Assembly (NCBI GenBank): GCA_015661465.1
Contig: DQVZ01000126.1
Span: 1-16,415 of the forward strand
DNA length: 16,415 nucleotides
Direction: 5' to 3'
Source of the DNA: Aquifex aeolicus
Lineage (GTDB): Bacteria; Aquificota; Aquificia; Aquificales; Aquificaceae
Part shown: one piece after another, positions 7,480-15,019 of the stretch
How positions within the stretch are numbered: position 1 is the first letter of the stretch
Layout of the letters: every line of letters begins with the position of its first letter
The notes under the pieces: generated by a model
What the model was told of the DNA's origin: nothing
Databases searched by the model: none
What the model saw: the letters and a program-made list of their open reading frames with translations, nothing else
Program-made: the position numbers and the translations under genes

Positions 7480-7980
7480 ATGGAAAGGAGAAAATTTTTA
7501 AAATTGGGAACTTTATTTCTAATTTCCTCGTCACTTTACTTACCCGCTTTTGCTGTAGAAATGGTCAGCTTTAAGGATATGAAAAGAAAAGCAGAAGTGG
7601 ATGTTGTGTATCACGCAGACTTTCCACAAGAGAAACGTTTTAAAACTATGCTAAGGAATATAACAAATCATCTTTCCGTATACGATTTTAATCCTTTGAA
7701 AATACATATAGTTGTAGTAGCCCATGGTGCTGGAGCAAAGTTCTTCCTTAAAGACCTGAAAGGAACTAAATGGGAAAAGGAACCAATAGATCAAAAGGCG
7801 ATAAAAGCTAAGTTAGAGGAATTACTCCAATACGGCGTTGAATTTTATATATGCGGAATTACAGTAAAACGATTAAAACTTAGGGAAAAATTATACGATT
7901 TTGTAAAAATAGTTCCCTCCGGTGTAGGAACAGTAGCTCATCTTCAAAATATTGGTTATGCCTACATAAAAGTTCAGTAG
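7480..7980 (+). CDS. Tat-exported DsrE/DsrF-like protein
   Basis: The product has 166 residues from the ATG at 7480, chosen because AAGGAGGT (7465-7472) lies 7 nt before it and because the sigma-54 promoter sits downstream of the alternative ATG at 7405. The N-terminus MERRKFLKLGTLFLISSSLY has a twin-arginine motif (RRKFLK) and a hydrophobic core ending near PAFA, so the folded protein is probably exported by Tat. The mature part fits the DsrE-like alpha/beta fold: IHIVVVAHGAGAKFFLKD, a helix, GVEFYICGITVKRLKL with the conserved Cys125, and VPSGVGTVAHLQNIGYAYIKV. Relatives include sulfur-carrier proteins of sulfur oxidation, but many periplasmic homologues have no assigned role. It is the first gene of the sigma-54 operon, 11 bp before the porin gene. 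Confidence 0.82.
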   Translation: MERRKFLKLGTLFLISSSLYLPAFAVEMVSFKDMKRKAEVDVVYHADFPQEKRFKTMLRNITNHLSVYDFNPLKIHIVVVAHGAGAKFFLKDLKGTKWEKEPIDQKAIKAKLEELLQYGVEFYICGITVKRLKLREKLYDFVKIVPSGVGTVAHLQNIGYAYIKVQ

Positions 7981-7991
7981 GAGGGGAAAAA

Positions 7992-9518
7992 ATGAAAAAG
8001 AGATATATTGTGGGAATAAGTTTATTTTCATTAACCTTTATAGATTTTTCCCACGCTATAAGAGTATGGAGTCCATCTGAAAGTCAGTTTTTAGATATAA
8101 ACTTTTTAATTCAAACTTGGCTAAGACATCAAAACATTAGCTCTAAAAATAGACCCAACTTTGTAAATGCTGATAACACAACTGACCTTTCCTTCAGAAG
8201 AATAAGAATACGTTTCGGAGGAAGTTTAAATCAATGGTTTAAGTTTAACCTGGTAATAAGGCTTAATAACGTCGGAAGAGATGCATATATAGCTCCTTTC
8301 GGAGGACAACCGGCCGGATACTTAAGACAGGGAGAGCTTCTAGGAGGAAGAAATTTTGCTCTCCACGAACTTGATTTAAGATTTGCTCTCCATAAACTTT
8401 TTGATACAAAAGACTGGATTGTAGATGTTCACTTGGGTTTTCCGAGAGTACCATTAGGTAGAGAGCAGTTTGGAAGAACAGGATTTGATAACATTGAAAG
8501 TGATAGAACTTTTGCAACCCTTAGGTGGACACATCTAACTGTAGGTAACGTAACAGGGCGTTCTTACGGAGGTTATATACATTTAAGAAAGGGGAACAAT
8601 GGAAAAGGATTTGGCAAAATTACTTGGGATGCATTCTTAGGTGTATTTGACGGATTCAAAGGTATAGAACAGCCATGGGATGAGACGGTGAGGGGAACTG
8701 ATATATCCGCATACTGCAACGCTGCTTGTCTTTCCCAGCTTCGGGGAAACAGTAAAGACTCTTTCCTTTTAACTCTTAGAACAACTTTAATGATAGGAAA
8801 GCCTGAAGGTAAACCAAATGCCTTGAACTGGCTGTATAGAGACACTTACATAGGGAAGAGAAAAGGTATCACTCTGGGATTTTCCTTCGCAATGCAGAAC
8901 GATATAGATCAAGAGCTTATAACAGATACACAAGGTCCGGCACCAGGTTTAAGCGGTGCAGGTACTCCTTCTCCCGGTGCCGGAAGTGTGCAAGTTCGAG
9001 TCCCATATATGATTCTTCCCAATCCTGTTACAACACCAGAAGTTAGAAATAATCCCGTAGATATGAGGATGTACGGAGCTGACCTCGCAGTCCATTACGG
9101 ACCGTTTACTTTTATAGTAGAAGCTGGCCAACAACAGTTTAAAGGAGTTTTTCTGGACTCATTAAAGCCAAGCGAAGATTTTAAAAATAAATGGTTTATA
9201 GTTAAGACAGCTTATGCTTTAAATCCGAAAAGCACTACCGTGTTAGAACCTTATTTTAGCTACTACATATGGAACCCTGACATAAAGGAAGATTCTGAAG
9301 GGAGAGCTTACGGAGATGCTACTAACTTTATAAGAGCTAATAAAAACGGAAAGGATAGAGCAACGTTGGGGAGGTTAGATGTAACATCCATCGGTTTCAA
9401 CATATGGTATACCAAAGCCAAGTTAATGGGTTTTACCTTTGAGTATCAAATAATCAAGGAAGAAAGAAACGAGATAGACAATAACGCCTTTACTGTGCAG
9501 TTTCGTTTCGTGTTTTAG
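7992..9518 (+). CDS. Outer-membrane porin, phosphate-selective porin (OprO/P)-like
   Basis: The product has 508 residues, with a signal peptide MKKRYIVGISLFSLTFIDFSHA and alternating amphipathic strands rich in aromatic residues throughout, for example TTDLSFRRIRIRFGGSLNQW near 65-82. It ends in FTVQFRFVF, the terminal Phe typical of proteins inserted by BamA. The RRIRI..GG..N.WFKFNL pattern and overall length fit the OprO/P-like porin family seen in many chemolithoautotrophs. A Gly/Pro-rich stretch near 315-328 (GPAPGLSGAGTPSPGAG) probably forms a surface or pore loop. The ribosome-binding site AGGAGGGG overlaps the stop of the DsrE-like gene, so the two genes form one operon under the sigma-54 promoter. 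Family members favour anions such as phosphate, but selectivity here cannot be read from sequence. No terminator is visible between it and purB. Confidence 0.82.
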   Translation: MKKRYIVGISLFSLTFIDFSHAIRVWSPSESQFLDINFLIQTWLRHQNISSKNRPNFVNADNTTDLSFRRIRIRFGGSLNQWFKFNLVIRLNNVGRDAYIAPFGGQPAGYLRQGELLGGRNFALHELDLRFALHKLFDTKDWIVDVHLGFPRVPLGREQFGRTGFDNIESDRTFATLRWTHLTVGNVTGRSYGGYIHLRKGNNGKGFGKITWDAFLGVFDGFKGIEQPWDETVRGTDISAYCNAACLSQLRGNSKDSFLLTLRTTLMIGKPEGKPNALNWLYRDTYIGKRKGITLGFSFAMQNDIDQELITDTQGPAPGLSGAGTPSPGAGSVQVRVPYMILPNPVTTPEVRNNPVDMRMYGADLAVHYGPFTFIVEAGQQQFKGVFLDSLKPSEDFKNKWFIVKTAYALNPKSTTVLEPYFSYYIWNPDIKEDSEGRAYGDATNFIRANKNGKDRATLGRLDVTSIGFNIWYTKAKLMGFTFEYQIIKEERNEIDNNAFTVQFRFVF

Positions 9519-9537
9519 ATACACTCCTTTTCTCTGT

Positions 9538-9543
9538 TATTCT
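9538..9543 (+). promoter_or_regulatory. -10-like hexamer TATTCT before purB
   Basis: TATTCT lies 8 nt before the purB ATG, with no Shine-Dalgarno between. It keeps the conserved TA...T of the -10 element but matches only four of six bases, and no convincing -35 is seen. It would give a leaderless purB mRNA independent of the sigma-54 operon. Confidence 0.35.
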
Positions 9544-9551
9544 ATTTCACT

Positions 9552-10865
9552 ATGATCGAAAGATACACCCGTAAAGAAATGGGAAAGGTTTGGAATGAAG
9601 TCAATAAATTCCGTAAGTGGCTTGATGTAGAAATAGCTGTATGTAGAGCTTGGAACAAGCTGGGGAAAATTCCAACAGAAGCTCTAAAGAAGATCGAAGA
9701 AAAGACCTACGTCGACGAGGAAGTAGTAGAGAGAATAAAGGAAAAGGAAAAAATTTTTAAACACGATGTTCTGGCTTTTGTTTCCGTAATAGCTAAGCAG
9801 GTGGGAGAAGAGGGAAGGTATATACATATGGGACTTACCTCCTCCGATGTAGTAGATACTGCACTTGCACTTCTCATAAGGGAATCTATCGAGATAATTC
9901 TTAAGGATATAGATAAAGTAATGGAAGAGATAAAAAGGCTTGCTTTTGAACATAAAGATACTCTTATGATGGGAAGGACTCACGGAGTTCACGCAGAACC
10001 GTACACCTTCGGGCTCAAGATGTGCGTATGGTACGATGAGATGAAAAGACATAAAGAGAGACTTCTAAAAGCAAAGGAAAATATTCTGTACGGTAAGATA
10101 GCAGGAGCGGTAGGTACATATTCAAACATACCGCCGGAAGTGGAAAAATTAGCCCTTCAAGAGCTGGGACTTAAAATCGAACCTGCTTCCACGCAGATAG
10201 TACACAGAGACAGACACGCCTATCTAATTATCACTTTAGGTTTAATAGCAAGTTCCCTCGAGAAATTTGCCACCGAAATTCGCCATCTTCAGAGAACGGA
10301 AGTTCTGGAAGTCCTTGAACCATTTACCGAAGGCCAAAGAGGTTCTTCCGCTATGCCCCACAAAAAGAACCCTGTTCACTCGGAAAGGATATGTGGACTT
10401 GCGAGAGTAATAAGGGCAAACTCCATACCCGCCATGGAGGATATAGCTTTATGGCATGAGAGGGATATTTCCCACTCTTCGGTTGAAAGGGTAATTCTTC
10501 CTGATTCATTCATAGCCCTGGATTACATATTGAATCTCTTCCACGACATATTAAAGGGTCTAGTGGTTAACAAGGAAAGGATGAAAAAGAATATGGAATT
10601 GTCTAAGGGTCTCTACGCATCGTCCAAGATTTTAGTACTCTTGACGGAAAAGGGACTTTCAAGAGACTACGCCTACGACATAGTTCAGAGGTGTGCTATG
10701 AAAGCTTGGGAGAGTGAAAAATCTTTTAAGGAAGCTTTGCTTGAAGAGGAAGAGGTAATGAAACACTTGAGTAAGGAAGAAATAGAGAAAGCTTTAGACC
10801 CTTGGGAATTCCTAAAAAATAGGGATTATGTTTATAAAAAGGTTTTTGGCGATTCATCGGAATAA
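9552..10865 (+). CDS. purB: Adenylosuccinate lyase
   Basis: The 437-residue length is normal for the bacterial enzyme. It splits adenylosuccinate to AMP and fumarate, and SAICAR to AICAR and fumarate, in purine synthesis. Features of the aspartase/fumarase superfamily are clear: TSSDVVDTA near 97-105, MGRTHGVHAEP with the probable catalytic His144, the flexible signature loop GSSAMPHKKNP (264-274) with the catalytic Ser in the SS pair and substrate-binding Lys, and the start MIERYTRKEMGKVWNEVNKF typical of PurB. It lies 33 bp after the porin stop and 22 bp before the flavoprotein gene. No Shine-Dalgarno precedes the ATG. Both PurB and the next gene's enzyme handle fumarate, but this neighbourhood need not be functional, since Aquifex operons are known to be scattered. 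Confidence 0.95.
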   Translation: MIERYTRKEMGKVWNEVNKFRKWLDVEIAVCRAWNKLGKIPTEALKKIEEKTYVDEEVVERIKEKEKIFKHDVLAFVSVIAKQVGEEGRYIHMGLTSSDVVDTALALLIRESIEIILKDIDKVMEEIKRLAFEHKDTLMMGRTHGVHAEPYTFGLKMCVWYDEMKRHKERLLKAKENILYGKIAGAVGTYSNIPPEVEKLALQELGLKIEPASTQIVHRDRHAYLIITLGLIASSLEKFATEIRHLQRTEVLEVLEPFTEGQRGSSAMPHKKNPVHSERICGLARVIRANSIPAMEDIALWHERDISHSSVERVILPDSFIALDYILNLFHDILKGLVVNKERMKKNMELSKGLYASSKILVLLTEKGLSRDYAYDIVQRCAMKAWESEKSFKEALLEEEEVMKHLSKEEIEKALDPWEFLKNRDYVYKKVFGDSSE

Positions 10866-10873
10866 AACTGAGT

Positions 10874-10881
10874 TATAAAAT
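10874..10881 (+). promoter_or_regulatory. -10-like element TATAAAAT before the flavoprotein gene
   Basis: TATAAAAT ends 6 nt before the ATG at 10888. Read as TATAAA (10874-10879) it is 8 nt away, and as TAAAAT (10876-10881) 6 nt away; each matches five of six consensus bases. No Shine-Dalgarno is present and no good -35 is seen. It fits a leaderless transcript. Confidence 0.4.
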
Positions 10882-10887
10882 AAACCT

Positions 10888-12603
10888 ATGATTGTTGAAA
10901 AATACGACGCGGTAGTTATCGGTGGTGGTGGAGCAGGATTGAGAACTGCTATAGAGATAGCAAATGACCCTAATATTAAAGTAGCTGTGGTTTCTAAGGT
11001 TTACCCCACGCGCTCCCATACCGGAGCAGCCCAAGGAGGTATGAACGCCGCTTTGGGAAATGTCATCCCGGACGATAATCCTGAAGTTCACGCCTACGAC
11101 ACTATAAAAGGCTCGGACTTTCTCGCAGACCAGGATGCTGTCTTTTTTATGACCGAAAAAGCTCCCGAAATAATTTACGAACTGGATAGATGGGGTGTTC
11201 CATTTTCAAGGCTTCCGGATGGAAGAATAGCCCAGAGACCCTTCGGTGGTGCATCTTTCCCCAGAACCGTTTTCGCAGCCGATAAAACGGGACATGTTTT
11301 ACTACATACTCTATTTGAACAGGCTATCGCAAGGGATAATATAACCTTTTTCAATGAATACTTCCTTTTGGATTTAATCCACGACGGTGAAAGAGTTAAA
11401 GGAGTTACCGTTTACGATATCAGGAATGGTGAGGTTTTATTTTTGAGAGCAAAAGCTGTAATTCTTGCTACGGGCGGATTCGCGAGGATTTACTGGTTCA
11501 GAAGTACTAATGCTATAGGAAATACAGGAGATGGTCAAGCGGTAGCCTTAAGGGCAGGAGTTCCTCTAAAGGACATGGAATTCATACAATTCCATCCGAC
11601 CGGGTTGGCAAAAACGGGAATTCTGCTTTCGGAAGCCTGTAGAGGTGAAGGAGGATATCTACTTAACAGAGAAGGAGAAAGATTTATGAAACGATACGCT
11701 CCCGATAAAATGGAACTCGCTCCGAGAGATATAGTTTCGAGGGCAATAGAAACCGAAATAAGGGAAGGCAGAGGAGTAGGAACAGGAGCAAGAGGTTACG
11801 TCTACTTGGATTTGAGACACTTAGGTGAAGAGAAGATAAAGGAGAGATTACCTCAAGTAAGGCAGCTGGCAATTGACTTTGAAGGGGTAGACCCGGTAAA
11901 GGATTTAGTCCCTATAAGACCTTCCGCTCACTACTGTATGGGTGGAATTCACATAACCAATTACAAAACGTTGGAAACTACCCTTAAGGGACTATACGCT
12001 GTAGGGGAGTGTGCCTGTGTTTCGGTTCACGGAGCCAATAGATTGGGCGGAAACTCTTTAACGGAACTCATTGTCTTTGGTAAGTATTGCGGTATAGCGG
12101 TAAGGGAATTTGTAAAAGAAACGGATTTTGTTTCGGCTAAGGAGATTGAAGGAAAGAAATCGGAAGAGTTTATAGAAAATCTTCTCAAAAGAGAAGGAAA
12201 GGAAAATCTCGCAGAGATAAGGGCACAAATGGGAGAAGTTACATGGGCTAAGGTGGGAATATTCAGAGATGAGAAATCCTTAAAGGAAGCCTATGAAGAA
12301 CTTACGGAACTTCTTGAGAGATGGAAAAACATACCTGTGATAGACAAATCAAAAGTGTTCAATACAAACCTAATTGAAGTTTTAGAACTCAGAAACATGC
12401 TGGAAATTGCAAGAGTAGTAGCCTATTCTGCCCTTCATAGAAGGGAATCCAGAGGTGGACATTCCCGTGAAGATTATCCCCAAAGGGATGATAAGAACTT
12501 TCTTAAACACTCTTTAGTTTATTATGACCAAAAGGGAAATATAAAACTGGAATACATACCCGTAAAGATAACCAAGTACAAACCTGAAGAAAGAAAATAT
12601 TAA
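10888..12603 (+). CDS. frdA: Fumarate reductase / succinate dehydrogenase flavoprotein subunit
   Basis: The product has 571 residues. The FAD dinucleotide fold GGGGAG is at 12-17. SHTGAAQGG carries His44, the usual site of covalent FAD attachment. Active-site residues of the family are present: His236 and Thr238 in QFHPTG, Arg280 in [10 protein letters not shown] (the proton-transfer Arg), and His348 in SAHYCMGG. The C-terminal [19 protein letters not shown] is also conserved. In an autotroph using the reductive TCA cycle the enzyme would reduce fumarate to succinate; sequence alone does not set direction, so the frd name follows the likely physiology. It acts at the cytoplasmic face with an iron-sulfur subunit, but no FrdB or membrane-anchor gene is in the window. 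The stop overlaps the convergent SurA-like gene by 4 bp. No Shine-Dalgarno precedes the ATG. Confidence 0.93.
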   Translation: MIVEKYDAVVIGGGGAGLRTAIEIANDPNIKVAVVSKVYPTRSHTGAAQGGMNAALGNVIPDDNPEVHAYDTIKGSDFLADQDAVFFMTEKAPEIIYELDRWGVPFSRLPDGRIAQRPFGGASFPRTVFAADKTGHVLLHTLFEQAIARDNITFFNEYFLLDLIHDGERVKGVTVYDIRNGEVLFLRAKAVILATGGFARIYWFRSTNAIGNTGDGQAVALRAGVPLKDMEFIQFHPTGLAKTGILLSEACRGEGGYLLNREGERFMKRYAPDKMELAPRDIVSRAIETEIREGRGVGTGARGYVYLDLRHLGEEKIKERLPQVRQLAIDFEGVDPVKDLVPIRPSAHYCMGGIHITNYKTLETTLKGLYAVGECACVSVHGANRLGGNSLTELIVFGKYCGIAVREFVKETDFVSAKEIEGKKSEEFIENLLKREGKENLAEIRAQMGEVTWAKVGIFRDEKSLKEAYEELTELLERWKNIPVIDKSKVFNTNLIEVLELRNMLEIARVVAYSALHRRESRGGHSREDYPQRDDKNFLKHSLVYYDQKGNIKLEYIPVKITKYKPEERKY

Positions 12604-13919
12604 AGGCGGTTCAAAAGTTCTTCGTTTACTTTTACTTTATACTCCTTTATCAGTGAATCTACATAAAATCCTATAATATCTTGAAACTTCGTTTCCTTTA
12701 TTTCTTTCTCTATTTCATAAATCTTATTCTTATCCGGCTCTTCAAAACCTCTTTTGTCAATTACCAAAATACCGTAGCCGTTAAGGGCAACAAAAGGTCC
12801 AAAAACCTTTTCTTTTCCAAAGATGAGCTCGAGTATATCCTTTTGCTCTATTCGTAGAATTTTATTTATTTCGTCAAGGGAAGCCTTATCAAACTTTAAC
12901 GGTTTTATATCCACTTTTTCTCCTCTTATCAGCTTTTCCTTAACTTCCTTTGAATATTTTTCAAGGCTTTTCTCCCTTTCACGTGTGATAAGGATACCCT
13001 TTATCTCCTCTCTTACCTCATCCAAGGGTTTTAGCTTAGGTTTTTGCCGTTCCTTAAAGAAGAGTATGTAATAAGTATTCTTTTCTTTGATGAGCTTTAA
13101 TCTATTATTTTCATTAAGTTTATCTGCAACCTCCTTTACCCTTCGGGGCAGACTTACCTCGCTGAGCTCTTTATAACCTTCGGGTATTTTTCTCTCTTTT
13201 AAAAGTTTGTAATAATCTTGTACAACCTCTTTATCTTCAAGAATCCAAACGTACACTACCCTCTTTTCCTTTTCCTTAAATTTCTCTTTATTCTCTTCGT
13301 AATACTTTTTTATCTCTTGCTCGGTAGGTTCGTAGTCCACCTTTACATCTTTCGGTCTTATCAAATAAAGTTTTCCATCAAAATATACTGTTCTGAAAGC
13401 CTTTTGTATTTCAAGCTCGTCGGGAAGGACATAAACTCCGTAATTGATAAAATTCATTATCTTAAGTGCCATAAGGCTTTTTCTCAATATTTCCTCGTAT
13501 TCTTCGGAAGTTAAGTTAAAGCGATTCAAAACTTCCTTATATTTTTTCAAAGAAAATTTACCATCTTCTTTGAAAAGCTCATTATTCTTTATACTCTCTA
13601 TAATTTCTTCATCCGAGACGAACCAGCCTAACTCTTTAGCCTTTTGGTAAAGTACTTCACGGGTTATCAAAGAATTGAGAGCAAACCTTTTAACTACAGG
13701 ACGGAAATTGTTATTTTCCAAAAGGTCAGCATACTTTAGAAGTTCAAACCTGTATTCCCTTATTGTTATACACTCATCTTTGACTGTAGCTACGCAGGAA
13801 CTTCCGGTGAGCATCTGTTTTATATCGGAAACTGAGAACATCCAAAAGAGGAAAGAGAATGAAGCCAAAGCTATGAGAACTATTCCAAGACGCTTATGTT
13901 TTTGGATAAGACCGAACAT
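12600..13919 (-). CDS. SurA/PpiD-like membrane-anchored chaperone with reduced PPIase region
   Basis: The 439-residue product has one N-terminal transmembrane anchor (about 11-30) after a basic start [10 protein letters not shown], so most of it faces the periplasm. Residues about 40-170 resemble the SurA/PpiD N-terminal chaperone domain ([61 protein letters not shown]). The part that should be a parvulin PPIase starts normally ([20 protein letters not shown]) and ends normally ([28 protein letters not shown]), but the stretch between is short and lacks the GGxLG motif, so isomerase activity is doubtful. It would help fold or escort envelope proteins such as the porin. It starts 25 bp after the tRNA 3' end and has a -10-like TAAAAT 7 nt before the ATG without a Shine-Dalgarno. 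Confidence 0.8.
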   Translation of the reverse strand: MFGLIQKHKRLGIVLIALASFSFLFWMFSVSDIKQMLTGSSCVATVKDECITIREYRFELLKYADLLENNNFRPVVKRFALNSLITREVLYQKAKELGWFVSDEEIIESIKNNELFKEDGKFSLKKYKEVLNRFNLTSEEYEEILRKSLMALKIMNFINYGVYVLPDELEIQKAFRTVYFDGKLYLIRPKDVKVDYEPTEQEIKKYYEENKEKFKEKEKRVVYVWILEDKEVVQDYYKLLKERKIPEGYKELSEVSLPRRVKEVADKLNENNRLKLIKEKNTYYILFFKERQKPKLKPLDEVREEIKGILITREREKSLEKYSKEVKEKLIRGEKVDIKPLKFDKASLDEINKILRIEQKDILELIFGKEKVFGPFVALNGYGILVIDKRGFEEPDKNKIYEIEKEIKETKFQDIIGFYVDSLIKEYKVKVNEELLNRL

Positions 13920-13926
13920 GAATAAG

Positions 13927-13932
13927 ATTTTA
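13927..13932 (-). promoter_or_regulatory. -10-like hexamer TAAAAT before the SurA-like gene
   Basis: On the minus strand TAAAAT (five of six consensus bases) lies 7 nt before the ATG at 13919, in the 25-bp gap after the tRNA gene. No Shine-Dalgarno is present. A -35 would have to lie within the tRNA sequence, and none is obvious. Confidence 0.35.
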
Positions 13933-13944
13933 CTAAGGATTTTA

Positions 13945-14021
13945 TGGTGGCGGCGGGAGGACTCGAACCTCCGACCTGGGACTTATGAGATCCCCGCTCT
14001 AACCAGCTGAGCTACGCCGCC
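13945..14021 (-). tRNA. tRNA-Met (CAT anticodon), CCA encoded
   Basis: The minus strand folds as a complete 77-nt tRNA. The acceptor stem GGCGGCG/CGCCGCC has seven perfect pairs. The D arm is GCTC-AGCTGGTTA-GAGC, the anticodon stem GGGAT/GTCCC with loop CTCATAA, the variable loop AGGTC, the T arm GGAGG-TTCGAGT-CCTCC, the discriminator A, and an encoded CCA. The G1:C72 pair argues against initiator tRNA, which usually has a mismatch there, so this is probably elongator Met. A CAT tRNA can also be the lysidine-modified Ile2 species, which cannot be fully excluded by eye. Its 5' end overlaps the end of the DUF309 gene by 10 nt, and the SurA-like gene follows 25 bp later on the same strand. Confidence 0.95.
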
Positions 14022-15019
14022 TCTCCAGATTTAATATTATATTTAAACTCCGGAGGATTGCCAAGCTCCTTCGTTCCCAACACTTCTTCAAGGTATACCC
14101 TAATTTCGCCTAAGTTTATACCCCTGAAATTATCGGGACAATTTACCATATCCATCAAAGCCTGCTTGATTACATTCACAGCAGATTTCTCATTTCCTTC
14201 CTTTAACCTATGTAAAGCTATAGCAGCCCTTATAAGTCCCCTATAACACTTCCTTACTTCTTCGTTTTTGAAAAGACCCCATATTTCTTCGAGGATTTCG
14301 TGAGCCGAGAAAAAATCTCCTGAGTTCCACGCTTTAGAAACTTCTTTTAAAAGCTCTCTTTCTCTACTAATTCCTAAAAGCCTCTTAACATTATTGATTT
14401 TTATACTATCTCTCTGAATAAGGACGTAAAGACCGGCGTAAACATTTCTGAGATTTGCCCCTTTGAGTTTTTTTATAACTTCAAAATAGTTCTCGGGAGA
14501 TATTCCTAATACTTCCGCTATCTCCTCATTTAGAGGTAAAAACTCCTCGTTAAAAAAGAAATTAGCTATCTGTGTAGCTGTAAAAAAGTCAACATTTTCG
14601 AGAAGACAGGTCCAAAATTCTTCTCCCTCTAATCCCCTTGTACACAGCTCACAATCGGATAGTTTCCCAATATATTCTTTTAACTTTTCTATTTTGTTTT
14701 CAGCACTTTCGAGTTTTTTCCATATTTCCCTATAGTTGTTTATTAAGGGTATAATGGCAAGGGCCTGTCCGAAACTCTCAACACCGTTTTTTTCTATTTC
14801 GTTTAAAAGTCTCGCGTATACCTGTATTTGGTTAGGATTATCTATCCATAAATTTAAATTCTCCTTTACCCTTTTGAGCAAACTCCTGTTGAACTTCTTC
14901 CCTTTTTCGTAAGAACCAAGCAGATTATTTGCCAATTTGTAGTAATCTTTTCTCTTCTCAAACTCAAAAAAGTACTCAGCCATTCCGTAGATGAACTTTT
15001 CATTCAAGTGTTTCAACAT
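14012..15019 (-). CDS. DUF309 domain protein with long N-terminal region
   Basis: The 335-residue product has a recognisable DUF309 domain (about 225-290) with the hallmark SAHEILEEIWG (HEILEEIW at 240-247) and the helix YRGLIRAAIALHRLKEGNEKSA. Stand-alone DUF309 proteins are usually only about 100-170 residues. The N-terminal 220 or so residues are helical and charged, with a CELCTRGLEGEEFWTCLLE stretch containing three Cys near 125-140; I do not recognise this part. There is no signal peptide, so it is probably cytoplasmic. The function of DUF309 is not established. A good ribosome-binding site (AGGAGAGG, 15023-15030) precedes the ATG, which overlaps the manC end by 20 bp, so the two are translationally coupled. 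The last codons, Glu-Ala-Ala-stop, lie across the tRNA-Met 5' end, and the TAG stop is tRNA nucleotides 8-10. Confidence 0.8.
   Translation of the reverse strand: MLKHLNEKFIYGMAEYFFEFEKRKDYYKLANNLLGSYEKGKKFNRSLLKRVKENLNLWIDNPNQIQVYARLLNEIEKNGVESFGQALAIIPLINNYREIWKKLESAENKIEKLKEYIGKLSDCELCTRGLEGEEFWTCLLENVDFFTATQIANFFFNEEFLPLNEEIAEVLGISPENYFEVIKKLKGANLRNVYAGLYVLIQRDSIKINNVKRLLGISRERELLKEVSKAWNSGDFFSAHEILEEIWGLFKNEEVRKCYRGLIRAAIALHRLKEGNEKSAVNVIKQALMDMVNCPDNFRGINLGEIRVYLEEVLGTKELGNPPEFKYNIKSGEAA

Noticed and set aside
9684-10052. 122-codon open frame antisense to purB
   Set aside because: The purB assignment is certain from active-site motifs, and the antisense frame shows no domain or start signal.
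13675-14010. Plus-strand open frame across the SurA-like start and the tRNA gene
   Set aside because: Its C-terminal part is the reverse complement of the tRNA, which commonly creates spurious open frames; nothing supports translation.
13945-14021. Initiator tRNA-fMet
   Set aside because: The acceptor stem has a paired G1:C72, whereas bacterial initiator tRNA normally has an unpaired position 1-72; the CTCATAA loop fits elongator Met or Ile2 equally.
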